DNA from: Pholis gunnellus
Taxonomy: Eukaryota > Chordata > Actinopteri > Perciformes > Pholidae
Length of the DNA stretch: 64,000 bases
Direction of reading: 5' to 3'
NCBI GenBank assembly: GCA_910591455.2
Contig: OU342819.1
Span: 16,656,262 to 16,720,261 of the forward strand
Shown here: piece by piece, positions 25,501 through 36,510 of the stretch
Layout of the letters: every line of letters starts with the position of its first letter
How positions within the stretch are numbered: position 1 is the first letter of the stretch
Position numbers and translations under genes: made by a program
Notes under the pieces: generated by a model
The model's database searches: none
What the model saw: only the letters and a program-made list of their open reading frames with translations
Told to the model about the DNA's origin: nothing

Positions 25501-28500
25501 TAGGGAATGAGATGGCAACAGACAAGAAAGAGCAAGCGGGGGAGGGGGAGGAGGTGTGTGTGTGTGTGTGTGGGGGGGGGTTGATAGTGCTGATTGTGAA
25601 GACCTCTGATGATAGCTTGTGTCCTCTCTGCGGGGATTGCTCTTTGATAACGTAGCCGTGTAGATTCTCCCTCCGTGGGCGAAAATGAGAATAGCTTTTC
25701 CTCTCCTCCTCCTCCTCCACCACGTTTTTCAGATGTTGGCGAGATGAAATGAGCCGATTCCCTTTTTAAAGTATGATACAAAAGAGGCTTGATCGACGCC
25801 CTGTCGTACCCGGCAAAAAAAAAAAAAAATTTAAAAAGCCTGTCACCCCTCCTCCCTGTTACCCACGCACTTTCTATCGCTCTTTCTGCCTCTTGCCTCA
25901 TCAAATCAGTCCAATCGCTGCATTTCTCACCACTTGCTTAAGTTTTTAAAACCCAGCCTCAAGTGCTGAAAGTGGGCCCTGGATCTGAAATAGCCTAAAA
26001 ATATCTCTCCTTCCCTCTCCACCGCCTTCCGTCTGAAGATTTTCTTTCCCGTGCAGGCGGAGATCATTGGCATGGAGCTCATTAAAGCGGGGGAAGAGGA
26101 TGGAATGACAGTTAATCAACCCTCCCAGGGCTGCCGTCATGCCACATTTAACCCTTTTTTAGGTCCCACAAGCCGATCTCTACCTGGGGCAATCCAGTTG
26201 GCATATGGGGGCTGAGCCACATGCCATGTCAAAGTGTATCTAGGGCTCATATCTAGCCCAGGGCCTCTGTCCAATGTCATCCCTTTTCCTACCTGTCTTT
26301 TCCTTTCGCAACCTCTGTGGAGCGTCCAAAAAAGTAACCTCAAATTTTTTAACAAAGCCAGAGGGATTTCTGCAGCTGCTGTCGGGGCTGGATCGTATAT
26401 CAGGCTGATGTGTGCTGATATTATTCGGCTAGTCTTTTTAAAATGAAGGTATCCGCTTTTTCCCCTCAGTAGCTTCAGGGGTGTTTGGTTTGTCAAACCT
26501 GTAATAACACATGCCTAACCCTGAAGGCTTTGCTCTCTGGATTGATATCAGAATATGCTCCTGTGTGCCTTCTGTTCACCACCAAGTGGCTGTTCCAAAA
26601 AAAGGCGTGTGTCCTGAACATCTCACACGGCGTAATCTGGTGTTATGATTGCATTGCTGGTTCCAACAGTTCAAATATTTGCCTCATCATCTTCCGGACC
26701 GTGCAAAACTGTGATCACCCTGAAGCCACCCGGAAGCCTACAAACCTGAAAAACTAACACAGCGTGTCATCCAACCAGTTGTTCACAGGCAGAGCCTCCT
26801 CCTGGCTGCATTCCACTGCAATTCTTTTCTTTTGTTTGTCTTTGTGAACTTGACACATTGAATTGTATAAATAATCAAATAGAAAATGCTCACAGTCGGT
26901 CTCTCCTCGCAGGCATTCATGGTGTTGCACGTGGTTGTGCACATGAAAAGCAGTGCAAAAAAAAAAAAAAGAGGTATTGTCTGAATCGTAAAGTTGGCTG
27001 CAGTGCAGGTTGAAAAGTGGGTTTCAGATGCTTTTGGATGATTTGACAAGCATTTAGTTTGAAGCCTACTTAATGCCTTGGGCTTCTACTTCCATGTTTG
27101 GAAGTCATTAATTCAAGTTTTTGCGTGTTCAAGTTGTCAAAGTATCTTTTTCTATGAATATTTTTGTAGTGGACGCGTGATTTGTTTTTCCTCCATTTGT
27201 TTAAAGTGTTTCTAAGTTTTTGTCCATTTCACCAGGGAATCAAAACAAGCGCGATTGGTTGTCTTTAGGTTCTAACTAGTGTATTTTTTGAGGTTTGACT
27301 CACAAAGAATGGGATGGTGTTGCGTCTCCAGATTTAAACGGCAGAGAAATGCTCGAAACAAATATGATTGCACGAAGTGTCGTCCAAGGTCAAAAGATTT
27401 TATAGTTGCGCCGAATGCCTGGAGATACACAGTCTCTCCTCAAAGACATTCACAGTGTTGAACTCATTAGGTACTGAACAATGGAAGTGGTTGTGTGAAG
27501 AAGAATGAAAAAGAGAGCTCGAGGAGGGTTCAGACCCGATGTGGGGAGGCGTGCTTGGCCTGGTTGCCGCCGCTGCTTCACCCAGAATGCCGTCCTTCAG
27601 GATCCCTAATCTAAAAAAAGGCCAACTTTTAGTTTTTGCCATCAAAAACATAAATTGGTCCGAAAAGGATAGAATAACATAATGCAGTCATTGACGTGAT
27701 GATTCGCGACACTTAAATCATTCACAAGCTTTCACCGACCAGCAGTCCCAACGGGATTTCTGTCTTTGGCTCAAGTTGTCACTTAAGGAGTCGGATGCTT
27801 CCCGCTTCGAGCTACAACGCCATGATATGTGGGGGATCCATTCATCCAGAAATATGGGAATAAGCCTGTAAAAACCCCCCCCCATCATTGAAACCCGAGC
27901 AGGGATTAGTGCTGAGGGGTGTTTGTGCTGCTTGCTCAGCCAAGCTCATCACACTGCTCCGTCAGCAGGCTGAGCCCTGCGAGGAGACGGTCTGAAGCCA
28001 AGCAGAGTGTATGTGAGGCTCGAGGAATTTGTTTTCTCCTCTCTCTGTCCCCTCGCTGAGAAATTGACCGGCGGCACGACGAATTGAGCAGCGGCACGAT
28101 CAATAGGAGAACCGGCAGGGAATTCATAAGGGTGGCTGTTGACTGACCGGACGTGTGCGGTGTATCAACAGACAGGACAGCTGCTGCTGGAGCCCACCGT
28201 GATCACCTCTGATTTACAGCGGCATGCATATTTTACCGGGCTGTCGATAAAAGTGTTGACCACGCTGTACGGCGTACGATACAAACTTCCCTTCAGACCA
28301 CAGGGATGATAGAGCTGCATTTGTTTGACTTATGTCTCTTCTGTGGTTTTTCGCTGGATGTTGTTAAAATCCCCATGAATGCCGATGAGCCGAGGCGGTC
28401 GACTGCAGGTTTCTGCATCGAACAGCACCGCATGGCTGTATGTGTAAACACACTGTACGTCCTAATAATTCAAATGTCACTCACGCAGACGTGGATTTTT

Positions 28501-29625
28501 GAGGACAATCTGTTTGTGAAGGTGTGAGAGGTTTATATTATAGTGCACCCATGACATGTTGAGTATCTCCAAAACTATTGCCTGGATTTCCAATAAATTA
28601 CCTGTCGATATTCTTGGTCCCCCAGTGGATGAATTCTAATGTTTTTGACGAACCTCCTGACCTTTCTTCTAGGGTCACCATCAGAATTTCTTCTTCTCTA
28701 CAAGAAATATTGAAATCTGACAGGGAAATTGCCATGACATTTTCTGACCACACTGTAAAGGGATGGAATATTACAGAAAGAAATATGAAATAAAGAAATG
28801 TATAAATGTGTGACGAAATTGCAAATGAACACGCTGATTGTAAACAGGAAAGCAGTAAATGACATTAAATTTGTTATTTGGTACTTTCCATTCTTTACCT
28901 TTATCCGGCCGCTTTGTTGTCCTCGTCCCTAGCTGTCATTTCTATATCTGTGTAAGTACATTGTGAGGGATGCAACAAAAACAGGGAGTCAAATTCCTTG
29001 TATGTGCATATTACCAATAAAGCTGATTCTGATTCTGGTGGTGCAGGACCGGATGCTACAGTACAACCTGCATTGTACTGTAGCATCCATTTAGCAGCTA
29101 AAAAGTCACATGTGTCCTTCTGGGGTTGGTGGAGACCAAAGACAGAGGTCAAAGAGATTGGAAAGTGGACTTATATTCATCAGGTGGCCACAAACACAAA
29201 TCCAAAGAAATGTCAATGTTGCTCTGTATATGCCGGGTGTGTAAATAAGCAATTGTTTGCTAACATAATCACCAACAACATCTTTATGAGGTGATAATAT
29301 GTCAATTTTCTGTTTACAGCTTGTTGCGCTCTACTCCACAATAACATATTTGCTGATTTAATAGACAAGGCAAAGAACCACTTGAAACAAAAGTCGATAC
29401 ATTAATTAACAATGAAGTGCTAGTTAAGACGAGCGCAGCAAATGAAGCTAAATCTCAGGTGAATAATCAATAAATACGTTGTTTGTTGTACTGAGTCTCA
29501 CTGAGTTCCTTCCTCCTTGTGTTACAGCCGACCCTCTGGTTGGAAGCATCGCCACACAGTACCTGACCAACAGAGCTGAGCACGACAGGATAGCCAAACA
29601 GTGGACCAAACGCTACGCCACATAG
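19047..29625 (+). CDS. ube2e2: Ubiquitin-conjugating enzyme E2 E2, C-terminal exons (5' partial)
   Basis: This is a class III E2 that accepts ubiquitin from E1 on its active-site cysteine and passes it on with RING E3s. The window has the last three coding exons: 19047-19179, 23933-24080 and 29528-29625, 126 residues in all, joined in frame with GT/AG borders. They encode most of the UBC fold: the SAGPKGDNIYEWRS start, the PFKPPK loop, the HCN motif (HPN equivalent), the catalytic Cys in GVICLDIL, and the conserved YAT C-terminus. The N-terminal extension and the RIQKELAEI helix exon are not found and presumably lie before base 1. The name ube2e2 rests on synteny (immediately 5' of ube2e1, as in human) and on typical core residues. 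UBE2E3 has an almost identical core, so the core alone would not decide. The middle exon is nucleotide-identical to its ube2e1 counterpart. Confidence 0.88.
19515..19589 (+). repeat. (GT)37 microsatellite
   Basis: Uninterrupted; starts 336 nt after ube2e2 exon 19047-19179. Transcribed as UG. Confidence 0.97.
20000..20246 (-). repeat. Inverted non-coding duplication, copy B
   Basis: Reverse-complement partner of 7646-7870, in the intron after exon 19047-19179. It has a short extra CACACACG-type insertion. Together the copies bracket that exon. Confidence 0.75.
23933..24080 (+). CDS. ube2e2: ube2e2 exon with catalytic cysteine
   Basis: The 148-nt exon lies between acceptor gtgtccag and donor gtgagagc. 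It encodes 49 residues from VTFRTRIYHCN through the active-site Cys (GVICLDIL) to LLTDCNP and leaves one base of the next alanine codon. It matches the ube2e1 exon 46718-46865 at every base, including all synonymous sites. The identity continues 12 nt upstream and 13 nt downstream into introns, up to a CA repeat. Confidence 0.95.
24094..24118 (+). repeat. (AC)n just after ube2e2 exon donor
   Basis: Starts 14 nt after the donor of exon 23933-24080. The ube2e1 paralogous exon has a CA repeat at the same place. Confidence 0.95.
28545..28745 (-). mobile_element. Relic of the same fish repeat, opposite orientation
   Basis: CCCAGTGGATGAATTCTAATG and CCTGACCTTTCTTCTAGGG look like the reverse complement of the conserved part of the repeat seen at 13716. 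Diverged. Confidence 0.45.
28945..29037 (+). mobile_element. LINE-like 3' tail
   Basis: AAATTCCTTGTATGTGC is followed by ACCAATAAAGCTGATTCTG and a short TTCTGA repeat. This is the 3' end of fish L2/CR1-like LINEs, which end in short repeats instead of poly(A). It is 5' truncated. Confidence 0.55.
29051..29088. repeat. Perfect 16-bp hairpin
   Basis: GGATGCTACAGTACAA, six-base loop CCTGCA, then the exact reverse complement. It directly follows the LINE-like tail in the last ube2e2 intron. Confidence 0.9.
29528..29625 (+). CDS. ube2e2: ube2e2 terminal coding exon and stop
   Basis: The 98-nt exon follows acceptor gtgttacag. Two bases complete alanine, then DPLVGSIATQYLTNRAEH to the C-terminal KRYAT and stop TAG at 29623-29625. 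This is the standard C-terminal helix of the UBE2E family. Confidence 0.94.
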
Positions 29626-29661
29626 ACCAGCAGCAGCCCACCAGGAACCCTCACCCTACTC

Positions 29662-29697
29662 AACACACACACACACACACACACAAACACACACAAC
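29662..29697 (+). repeat. (CA)n in ube2e2 3' UTR
   Basis: CA run with an AAAC interruption, before a run of 20 C at 29746-29765. Confidence 0.9.
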
Positions 29698-30254
29698 ACT
29701 TCCCCTCCTCAGAAATCTATGGAAGCACACCCGCTCCTGTCATCCACCCCCCCCCCCCCCCCCCCACCAAACCCAGAGAAATGAACTGTTATTTGTTCCA
29801 TGCTGACTTGAAAAGCTTCTTTTTTATACAAAGAGTCTATTGGGATTGTATTTTCCAATACACTGAATGTTGATATGGTCTTGAAAAGCTTTAATACTGT
29901 TATTGTTCTTGTCGTCGTCGTTCTTATTGTTATTGCATTGTTTATAACATTGTCGCCACCCTCGTCATCTTCTTATCTAAAAGCGTGCGTGTACTATTCC
30001 CGTTTCATGTGATGGTTTCATGTAAAATGATCATACCGAGTGAGTGCATTTAGTTTGTTTTCTTTCAGTGGTTTTACAGCTATTGGTCAATATTAGTGCA
30101 TGGCATCAGGATATGTGTTCAAGCAGTGGACATGTAGTCATGTAGTGTATTATTTCTGTTCTGGCATGGAGTGAGCCCATCATCATGTATGACGATAGTG
30201 GTAGTTTGCTGTACATTTAATGCCTTGTGAGAATACATACTCATTGAATATTCA

Positions 30255-30260
30255 ATTAAA
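30255..30260 (+). terminator. ube2e2 poly(A) signal ATTAAA
   Basis: This common variant hexamer lies about 630 nt after the ube2e2 stop and is followed by a TG-rich stretch suited to the downstream element. It is the best candidate because I saw no AATAAA earlier in the presumed 3' UTR. Confidence 0.55.
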
Positions 30261-30429
30261 CACTGGCTGTAATGTGACTCAGTCTCTTGTTTTAATGTGA
30301 CGTACATGTGCGTGTGATTACAGGGTGTATACATGCAGGCTTATCTCTAGTCACAGGCAACAAATAAGCTCAAGAAGTTATCTCAAGACACCTTTTTTTT
30401 ATTGAGCAGGTCTAGACCGTACTCTATAT

Positions 30430-30606
30430 TGCAGAGTACTATCGTACTAGAAGGCCACTCAAACGTGCCCCAAAATGTAATCGGTTGTTCCTTGTTTCAT
30501 GCTACACTCTTCTTAAGTTTCATGAAGATCGGGTCAGTAGTTTTTCCGTAATCCTGCTGACAAACAGACACGCAAACCAATCCGAAACCACCTTGGTGGA
30601 GTAAAC
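30430..30606 (+). mobile_element. Dispersed fish repeat relic
   Basis: GTTTCATGAAGATCGG, GTAATCCTGCTGACAAACAG and CCTTGGTGGAGTAA occur in order and match a repeat I recognise as common in teleost introns. Class uncertain. Confidence 0.5.
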
Positions 30607-30834
30607 TAACACTGATTTTAAAACTTTGGAAATTCATGACGGTGGTGATGACTTAACCCTCCGTTAACCAACCAGGTTACCAGTAGATTTATACGGTTCA
30701 AATTACAAAGTAATCCACCAGGAATGTCTGCTTGTATGTATGTGATTGGCAAACGCATTGCCAGATGACACTGCATTGCAAAAATTGAAAGTCGGGTTAA
30801 ATCAAGCAACCATGGGATTTGATGACACTTTTCC

Positions 30835-31085
30835 AAACCGTGGAATTATAACCTCCGGGTCCGTCACGTGATGCCATTTCAAACAACACAGAAAGACTTT
30901 TTTTCCCATAGACTTACATTGGAAATTACCGGTGCAACTCACCGGATATGTTTTAAGATAATTCAACTTTCCACTATGAACACTTGAATAGCCCTTAATT
31001 AAATCATTAGGTCCCAAATTCAGAGGTTTTCTTTGTGCTTCCGTTCATGTGAATGAGCCTGAGACCGAGCACTTAAAGGAAACGC
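30835..31085. mobile_element. Possible dispersed repeat relic
   Basis: CCCATAGACTTACATTGGAA and the surrounding sequence recall a fish interspersed repeat. No end structure found. Confidence 0.3.
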
Positions 31086-32104
31086 TCCTGTGATGCTGAA
31101 GATCCGGGTCATTTTATCACTCTGCGTTCGATCCATTTTGGTGTTAAAAGACATTTCTTACATCATCGCACTGCCCGGACCAGCCTGCAGACACGAAACC
31201 AAGACGGCTCCGTCTGCTCCTGATGCTTTAAAGTAAAAATGCTGGTCCTCCTCTCAGCATGACGCAAAAGGTATCTCAATCTGTTCTACCAGGCAAATGT
31301 TATCTCCTCTGAAGTGCTGCGTTTTGATGCTCCTGTGCTCACTGGAGACACTTTCTCCAGCCGTGTGAAAAAGAAAAAGATTTTATTTTATTAAGGTACA
31401 CAGGGTCTCTTGGATTTTCTCATCCACAAGTTGTTCTTATCCGCAGGATCACCAGTCAAATACTTTGATTTTCTTTCCCCCTTCATTCTCGATGAGTCAT
31501 CACATGTGTGCCGATACACATGCCACATTCAAAGTCCCTTGAAGTCGCACATTTTGCCCTTTCCGACGCACGGCTGAGCGCTAACTGATGATGGAACCAC
31601 CGGTTGTTTGAACAAAATGAAATGTCAAGTCAGCGTATATCTACCCTACATTTCAAACCAAAGTCTAGACGTGCACGCAGAATGATGTTGTGTTTCTTGG
31701 TGGAATATGGATTGATATAACATAAGCCAAGAGCTGAAATACTGAAAATCACTTAAGTGCCCCCCCCCCACCACCACCACCACCCTTAACGCAGCGCTGA
31801 CATTATGTCCAACAATGTGGACAAACAGGCCGGCTTTAATGTGTTGCAGGTTTTCACAAAAGCTCCGTGGAAGTTAAAGCAGCACCTGGACTGTTAGCTG
31901 AGGACATGAACGCCTGAATGTGAACTCCCGACAGTGAAATAGAGAGACGGCCGGCGCTCCTTTTATTTCACAACCAATGTGAAGCTGTCAGTCAATCCTC
32001 TCTCGGCTCCTCTTACACTGTCAAGTATCCCTCAGTGGATTTGAGGCGTTATTTGGGACGTTATTAACTTTCTACATGAGTCCCGGAAGTCCCAAGAGAC
32101 GGAT

Positions 32105-32452
32105 TTGTATCTTGTTCGCAAAAAAGATGTGGATCTTGTGAACTCAAAACGGTGATTATCTTGCACAAATGAGATGTCAGGTAATATCTGGTGTGCACAC
32201 ATTTGAACAAATAAAGATCTTGCATAAACAAGATATACAATATCTTGTTCACACAAGTTCGCTCAAGTGGTTGTGTTGCACAAACAAGATGTCGGATCAT
32301 TTATCTTGTGTAGGTATAACTTCAACACAAGTGATCATCTCGTCACACTTGTGGAAACAAGTTATCATCGTATACTAACAAGATATTAAATATATCGAGA
32401 GCACAAGTTCAGACAACAGATTTTTCTCCCGCAAACAAGATGTTTTATACAA
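32105..32452. repeat. Degenerate palindromic minisatellite
   Basis: At least a dozen ATCTTGT or ACAAGAT half-sites occur at roughly 15-35 nt spacing in alternating orientation, linked by GTGCACAC-like sequence. The units are diverged. Confidence 0.6.
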
Positions 32453-32525
32453 AGTTGTGTGCAGTTAAAAAGTATATCGTTTTACGGGTGACTCACCCAT
32501 CAATTTTCTATTTTAATCAGAGATT

Positions 32526-32548
32526 CCTACATTTCCCAGAATGCCCTT
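32526..32548 (+). promoter_or_regulatory. ZNF143/THAP11-like motif, orphan
   Basis: CCTACATTTCCCAGAATGCC fits the composite ACTACAnnTCCCAGAATGC site closely. No gene start is known here; the nearest is ube2e1, about 3 kb downstream. Confidence 0.5.
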
Positions 32549-35149
32549 TGACAGTCCAATGAGGAGAATGAACATGGTGCAAGAGCTTTTTGTGTGTGCG
32601 TGTGTGTGTGATTGATTGCAGGCTTATCGTGTGTTGAAAACAAAGTACACCACTGAACAAACTGACACTTGTTGACGGTCCTATTCACAGCAACTGTGTG
32701 CGCCTTGTTCTGAGCAGGAGACAAAGCGTTGCTGTGGTTTTTCGCCTCTCTGACTGCGTTGCAAAACCAGCAAAGTGGAGCAACAGTGGCAGAGTTAATT
32801 ATGGTTGACGCGTCGGGAGGGGGAGGGGGAGTCCTCGTCCTCCCTCCCTCCCTCCTTCACACACTGCGGGAGGAACCGTCTGACAGAGAAGGAGAAGTCA
32901 CTGATGCACGTTTAATAGTGTCACAATTGCAACGAGAGGTACGAGATCAATAGGAGTGAAAAGGCCAAAGTTGATCTGTGAATAAAAATGCACCTGGTCT
33001 GCATAACAATGTACGTGTATTATGCAGGTTTAATGTGTTGGAGTTTGCAGTTATAGACGTGCTCTCATCACTGTTGCCCAAATGACAAATGGGTTATGAT
33101 GTCAAACCATATAGTTTGACCTAAACAGCATGTGGCTGACGACTCTTCTTTTTCACTCTCTAATGTTTTTTTTACATTTAGTTTTGCATAAACTTTCATG
33201 TCACAGAATTATACAGTAAAGAGAATTCACACTCTCTGTATTCTGACCAGACACATAAAGGAAAGTCTCCTTTTTTCATATTTAATTAATTCAACTGTTT
33301 CCATTATATTTGTTGTAAGTTCAATTCTCCAACATAAAGGTCTAAATGCTGTTTCAAAGATAAGATAAAGACGATGGCCCCATGGCCCTCAAGGGGCCCT
33401 TATGGTGCGGTGTTTGTCATAATGTGATACAAATTTGAGTTGACACTGTATGCAACACAAATATCACTACATACATGGAAATTACAGGTATATAAATATG
33501 TGCTTAATCAATCTACCATTAAATAATTACTAACAAATACAGAATGCACAGATTGGAAGACTTTCTGGGTCAATCCGGGTTCAAAGCTCATTTCTGCCCC
33601 TTAAGAGGATCAATCCAGCAGTGAATTTATTTGTTTATGTTGTTGTCTTTTTGAGTAGTAAATGTAAATTGAAACGCATGAAAAGTTCATAAGAAACGTC
33701 TCTCTGGGGAAGCTGATCTCAAACCCAAGAGAGGACATGCTATGAAAAGTGCCACTCTATAACTGTGTACGACTCTCATGGCGACCACTTTGTCTAATGT
33801 TTATTTAATGCACAACCCATTTCACATGTCAGGCCACTTTATCAGGCCGTATAACGGCCTTTTAAAACTGTCACTCAACTCTGGGTCGCCCTGTTTTAGT
33901 GTTGGGTAGTAACTCCTGCTAATGGCTAACAGTAGCAAGATTTTATGACTTTCCAGCGATGAGTTGGCTTATAAATTGCACAAAGATAATGACAGGATTA
34001 TGCATTGTTTTTTGTGTTGCCCCATCACGGGCTGAACAACGTACAGAAATGATTCACTGTCCCAATGGATTTTACGAAGGCCTTCGTATTTACTTTGAGC
34101 AAAATGGAGAATATTTTAATTAATATATAAATAAATTCAGCATTCTCAAGAAAAGTCCTGGTAATTTATTTGGTTTTCTAATAATGGGTTTGAACAAAGT
34201 TCCTGCCACGTTTCCGTTAAATAGCCTATAATTTAGCCCTTTTGTTTAATTACCTGTGACACATGCAGCCTGTCTCTCTTTGTCATCGCTCTGTGTAAAG
34301 AATATAAAATGATGAATCTACATTACAATGTCAGGACGTCTGTCTCCTGCTGGACCAACACTTCCGGCGAGAAGAGGCACGCGTCCAGCGATAGAATCAA
34401 GTTCACGTCAATCCCGGAAAGTAGGCGATTGAAACCCTGCAAAATAAAAGCTCCAAACTATATATATATATTTCTTTAGCAACATGGGTTATTGTATTGG
34501 ACATGGTTATCATTTTAGACGGAATAAAGGTATACACTTTACATTTATGATTTTATTTGTTAATATTTTTAATTATACATTTTCAAGCCATATTTTAACA
34601 CACAGTTTAGATAATGATAATACAAATATTTAATACAGATATCGACCACATGAGTAAAGGATGAAAAATAATTGGATAGTGATTACCTTTAATTGAAAAA
34701 TCAACGCTGAACCTACAGATTGATTGTGGAATGTCTAAAAAGTATTTGACACGTTTTGTTAGTGTTTATTATTAATATTGTTTATTATAAATGCTCAGTT
34801 TGTTTACGGTTATATGCTTTTCGTGTATTTACTTTTCTGCTTCATCAATAAAGATGATCTTATCTTTAAACTGTATTATTGTCGCCTCCGTTTCTCTGTG
34901 CTTTTATTTTTTGTTTCTAAAGCAATGACCGGAAGTTTAACTTCTCTCCACTGCAGGTGGTTTGACACTGGTGCGTCCAGGCTGGCGGAGGCACACACAC
35001 GCACACACACATACACACATACAGGCTGTGCACACACACAAAGAAAGGTACCAAATCCGTATTATTTGTATTACAGCGCACAATATCGTGGCAGTTAATG
35101 GTAACGCGTGTCTTTTTCAGAGGACGTTGGTGGGACTACAAACGTGTCC

Positions 35150-35600
35150 GTGTTATACCGTCGAAGGAGAATTTAGGAGTCGTTCCATCCTGTGACTGGC
35201 TGCTCTGAGATCAGCTGCATGTCGACGGATATAGCTTTAAAGGGAGAAAGAACCTTTAAGTGAGCGAGCGTGGTGTATTCTGTTTGGAACGGCGTCATTT
35301 GGGGGTTTAACGCGTCGGAAACGCGCCGACTTTCTCTCGGTGAAAGTTTCATTCGCCTGGACATTGTTGAAGGTGTGAAGTGTATTTTTTGGGGGGGGGG
35401 TTGCATGCCGACTGCGACATCGCGCCCCCGTCTATGCATTTCTGCTTTTCCATCCCGACCTCTTCGAGGGCAGAGAGGTCTCGTGGTCGTGTATCGCTCC
35501 GTGCGGTTTGTCCAGACAGCAGAAGGCCTTTAGCCGAACTCTTTCACCAAATGATTTTCCTTTGTCGCACCCCGAAAAGGCTACAATATATATTTATATA
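35150..35600 (+). promoter_or_regulatory. Probable ube2e1 promoter and non-coding first exon region
   Basis: The first coding exon begins at a splice acceptor (36323-36324), so a non-coding exon must lie upstream. This stretch is richer in CpG than its surroundings (for example around 35290-35340 and 35410-35480) and is the best candidate. A possible donor ctcggtgaaag lies near 35338. An ETS-type CCGGAAGT occurs further up near 34929. No TATA box is evident. Exact TSS and exon are not determined. Confidence 0.4.
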
Positions 35601-36331
35601 TAAATATAACGCCTGACTGCAAACATTCGCGGAGGTCTACAATTCCGCGTTGTGAGAGAAGACAACAGCTCCGCCGATAAGTTGATCAATAACATCCGGT
35701 ACAGTGGCGATTTAAACTGATGGATCCAGTTCACACGGGTCCATGTCCAGTCCGGGGCCTGGTTGTTAAAACCCACGGAAGCGTTAATGGAGTCAGTGGC
35801 GGCACCGTGGGATTCGTACCTGCAGTCTTATAGTCGCCACTAAATGTACCGTTTAGGTCTGGGCTGCAAGATTGCGTTTAAAAAAACCTTAAATGCCAGA
35901 GTTCACGCGCTTACTGGCGGCTGTTGATACAATATGACGAGGGTCGGAGAGGAGTAGTGGGGGGTCCTCTTGTTAAATTCGGAATGCAGGTGTACCACCT
36001 GACACCTGTGCGTTTCAATAACATCAGAACCTAATTTAATCCACACAACCCACTGCAGTAGACACAGACAGTGGGAGGAACTTGACATTTTATTGAAACA
36101 TTTAGTGTATTGGATGCATGCCGAATTCAGGAGTGCAACCTGAAGACAGAGTTAACATCTCAAGCGTTGCTCTAGTTATTCACCCCGAAGCAAGTCTCTG
36201 CAGTTTGCATGTCAGATTTGTGAAGAAGCGTGGGGTTGGATGTGGAGTAAATATGTTCGAGGACAGAGGTGGTTTGGCTTGCGTACCTCTCTAAATGCTG
36301 AGTGTTTCTGGTTCTTTTCCCCAGGCTCGGT

Positions 36332-36510
36332 ATGTCGGATGAAGATTCCCGTGCCAGCAGCAGCTCTTCCTCCTCTTCATCGTCAACTCATCAGCATCAG
36401 CAGCAGACGCAGCAGCAGCAGCAGCAGCCGGAAGTGATCACCCCGAAGAAGCGAGAAAGCAAAGCCAGCATGAACAAGACCTCCAAACTCCTCTCGACCA
36501 GTGCTAAAAG
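36332..36510 (+). CDS. ube2e1: ube2e1 first coding exon, Ser/Gln-rich extension
   Basis: Acceptor cttttccccag ends at 36324, a few 5' UTR bases follow, then ATG at 36332. The upstream in-frame ATG at 36302 is inside the intron and is rejected as start. The exon encodes 59 residues plus two bases of Arg60 and ends at donor gtaatg. The serine run uses mixed codons; the glutamine run is mainly CAG and so prone to length change. Confidence 0.93.

Larger units (their letters stand above)
24081..29527 (+). other. ube2e2 last intron
   Basis: It starts with a CA repeat 13 nt after the donor. It holds a fish repeat relic near 28545-28745, a LINE-like 3' tail near 28945-29037 and a perfect hairpin at 29051-29088. 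Sequence around 24930-24965 partly resembles 27028-27075. No exon is seen. Confidence 0.8.
29626..30280 (+). other. ube2e2: ube2e2 3' UTR
   Basis: The non-coding 3' end runs from the stop to just past the ATTAAA at 30255-30260. It starts with a CA-rich stretch (about 29662-29697), followed by an uninterrupted run of 20 C (29746-29765), then AT-rich sequence. The end point is estimated from the poly(A) signal and following GT-rich sequence. Confidence 0.6.
30281..35149. other. ube2e2-ube2e1 intergenic region
   Basis: No gene is supported. It holds two dispersed-repeat relics (about 30430-30606 and 30835-31085), a palindromic minisatellite at 32105-32452, and a strong ZNF143-like motif at 32526. 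The rest is AT-rich sequence in which I recognise nothing. Confidence 0.6.

Noticed and set aside
24930..27075. Partly similar segments around 24930 and 27028 (GGGTTTCAGATGCT, TTTAGTTTGAAGC)
   Set aside because: Only about 50 nt of similarity with gaps; too short to define an element or to carry a claim.
19047..29625. First E2 gene as ube2e3, or as a truncated copy of ube2e1
   Set aside because: Its position immediately 5' of ube2e1 and nkiras1/rpl15/nr1d2 matches UBE2E2 in human. Diverged introns and exon differences rule out a recent copy of ube2e1, although the core alone cannot separate E2 from E3.
36302..36331. An in-frame ATG ten codons upstream of the ube2e1 start
   Set aside because: A good splice acceptor (cttttccccag) lies between it and the family-conserved start MSDEDSRAS, so it is intronic.
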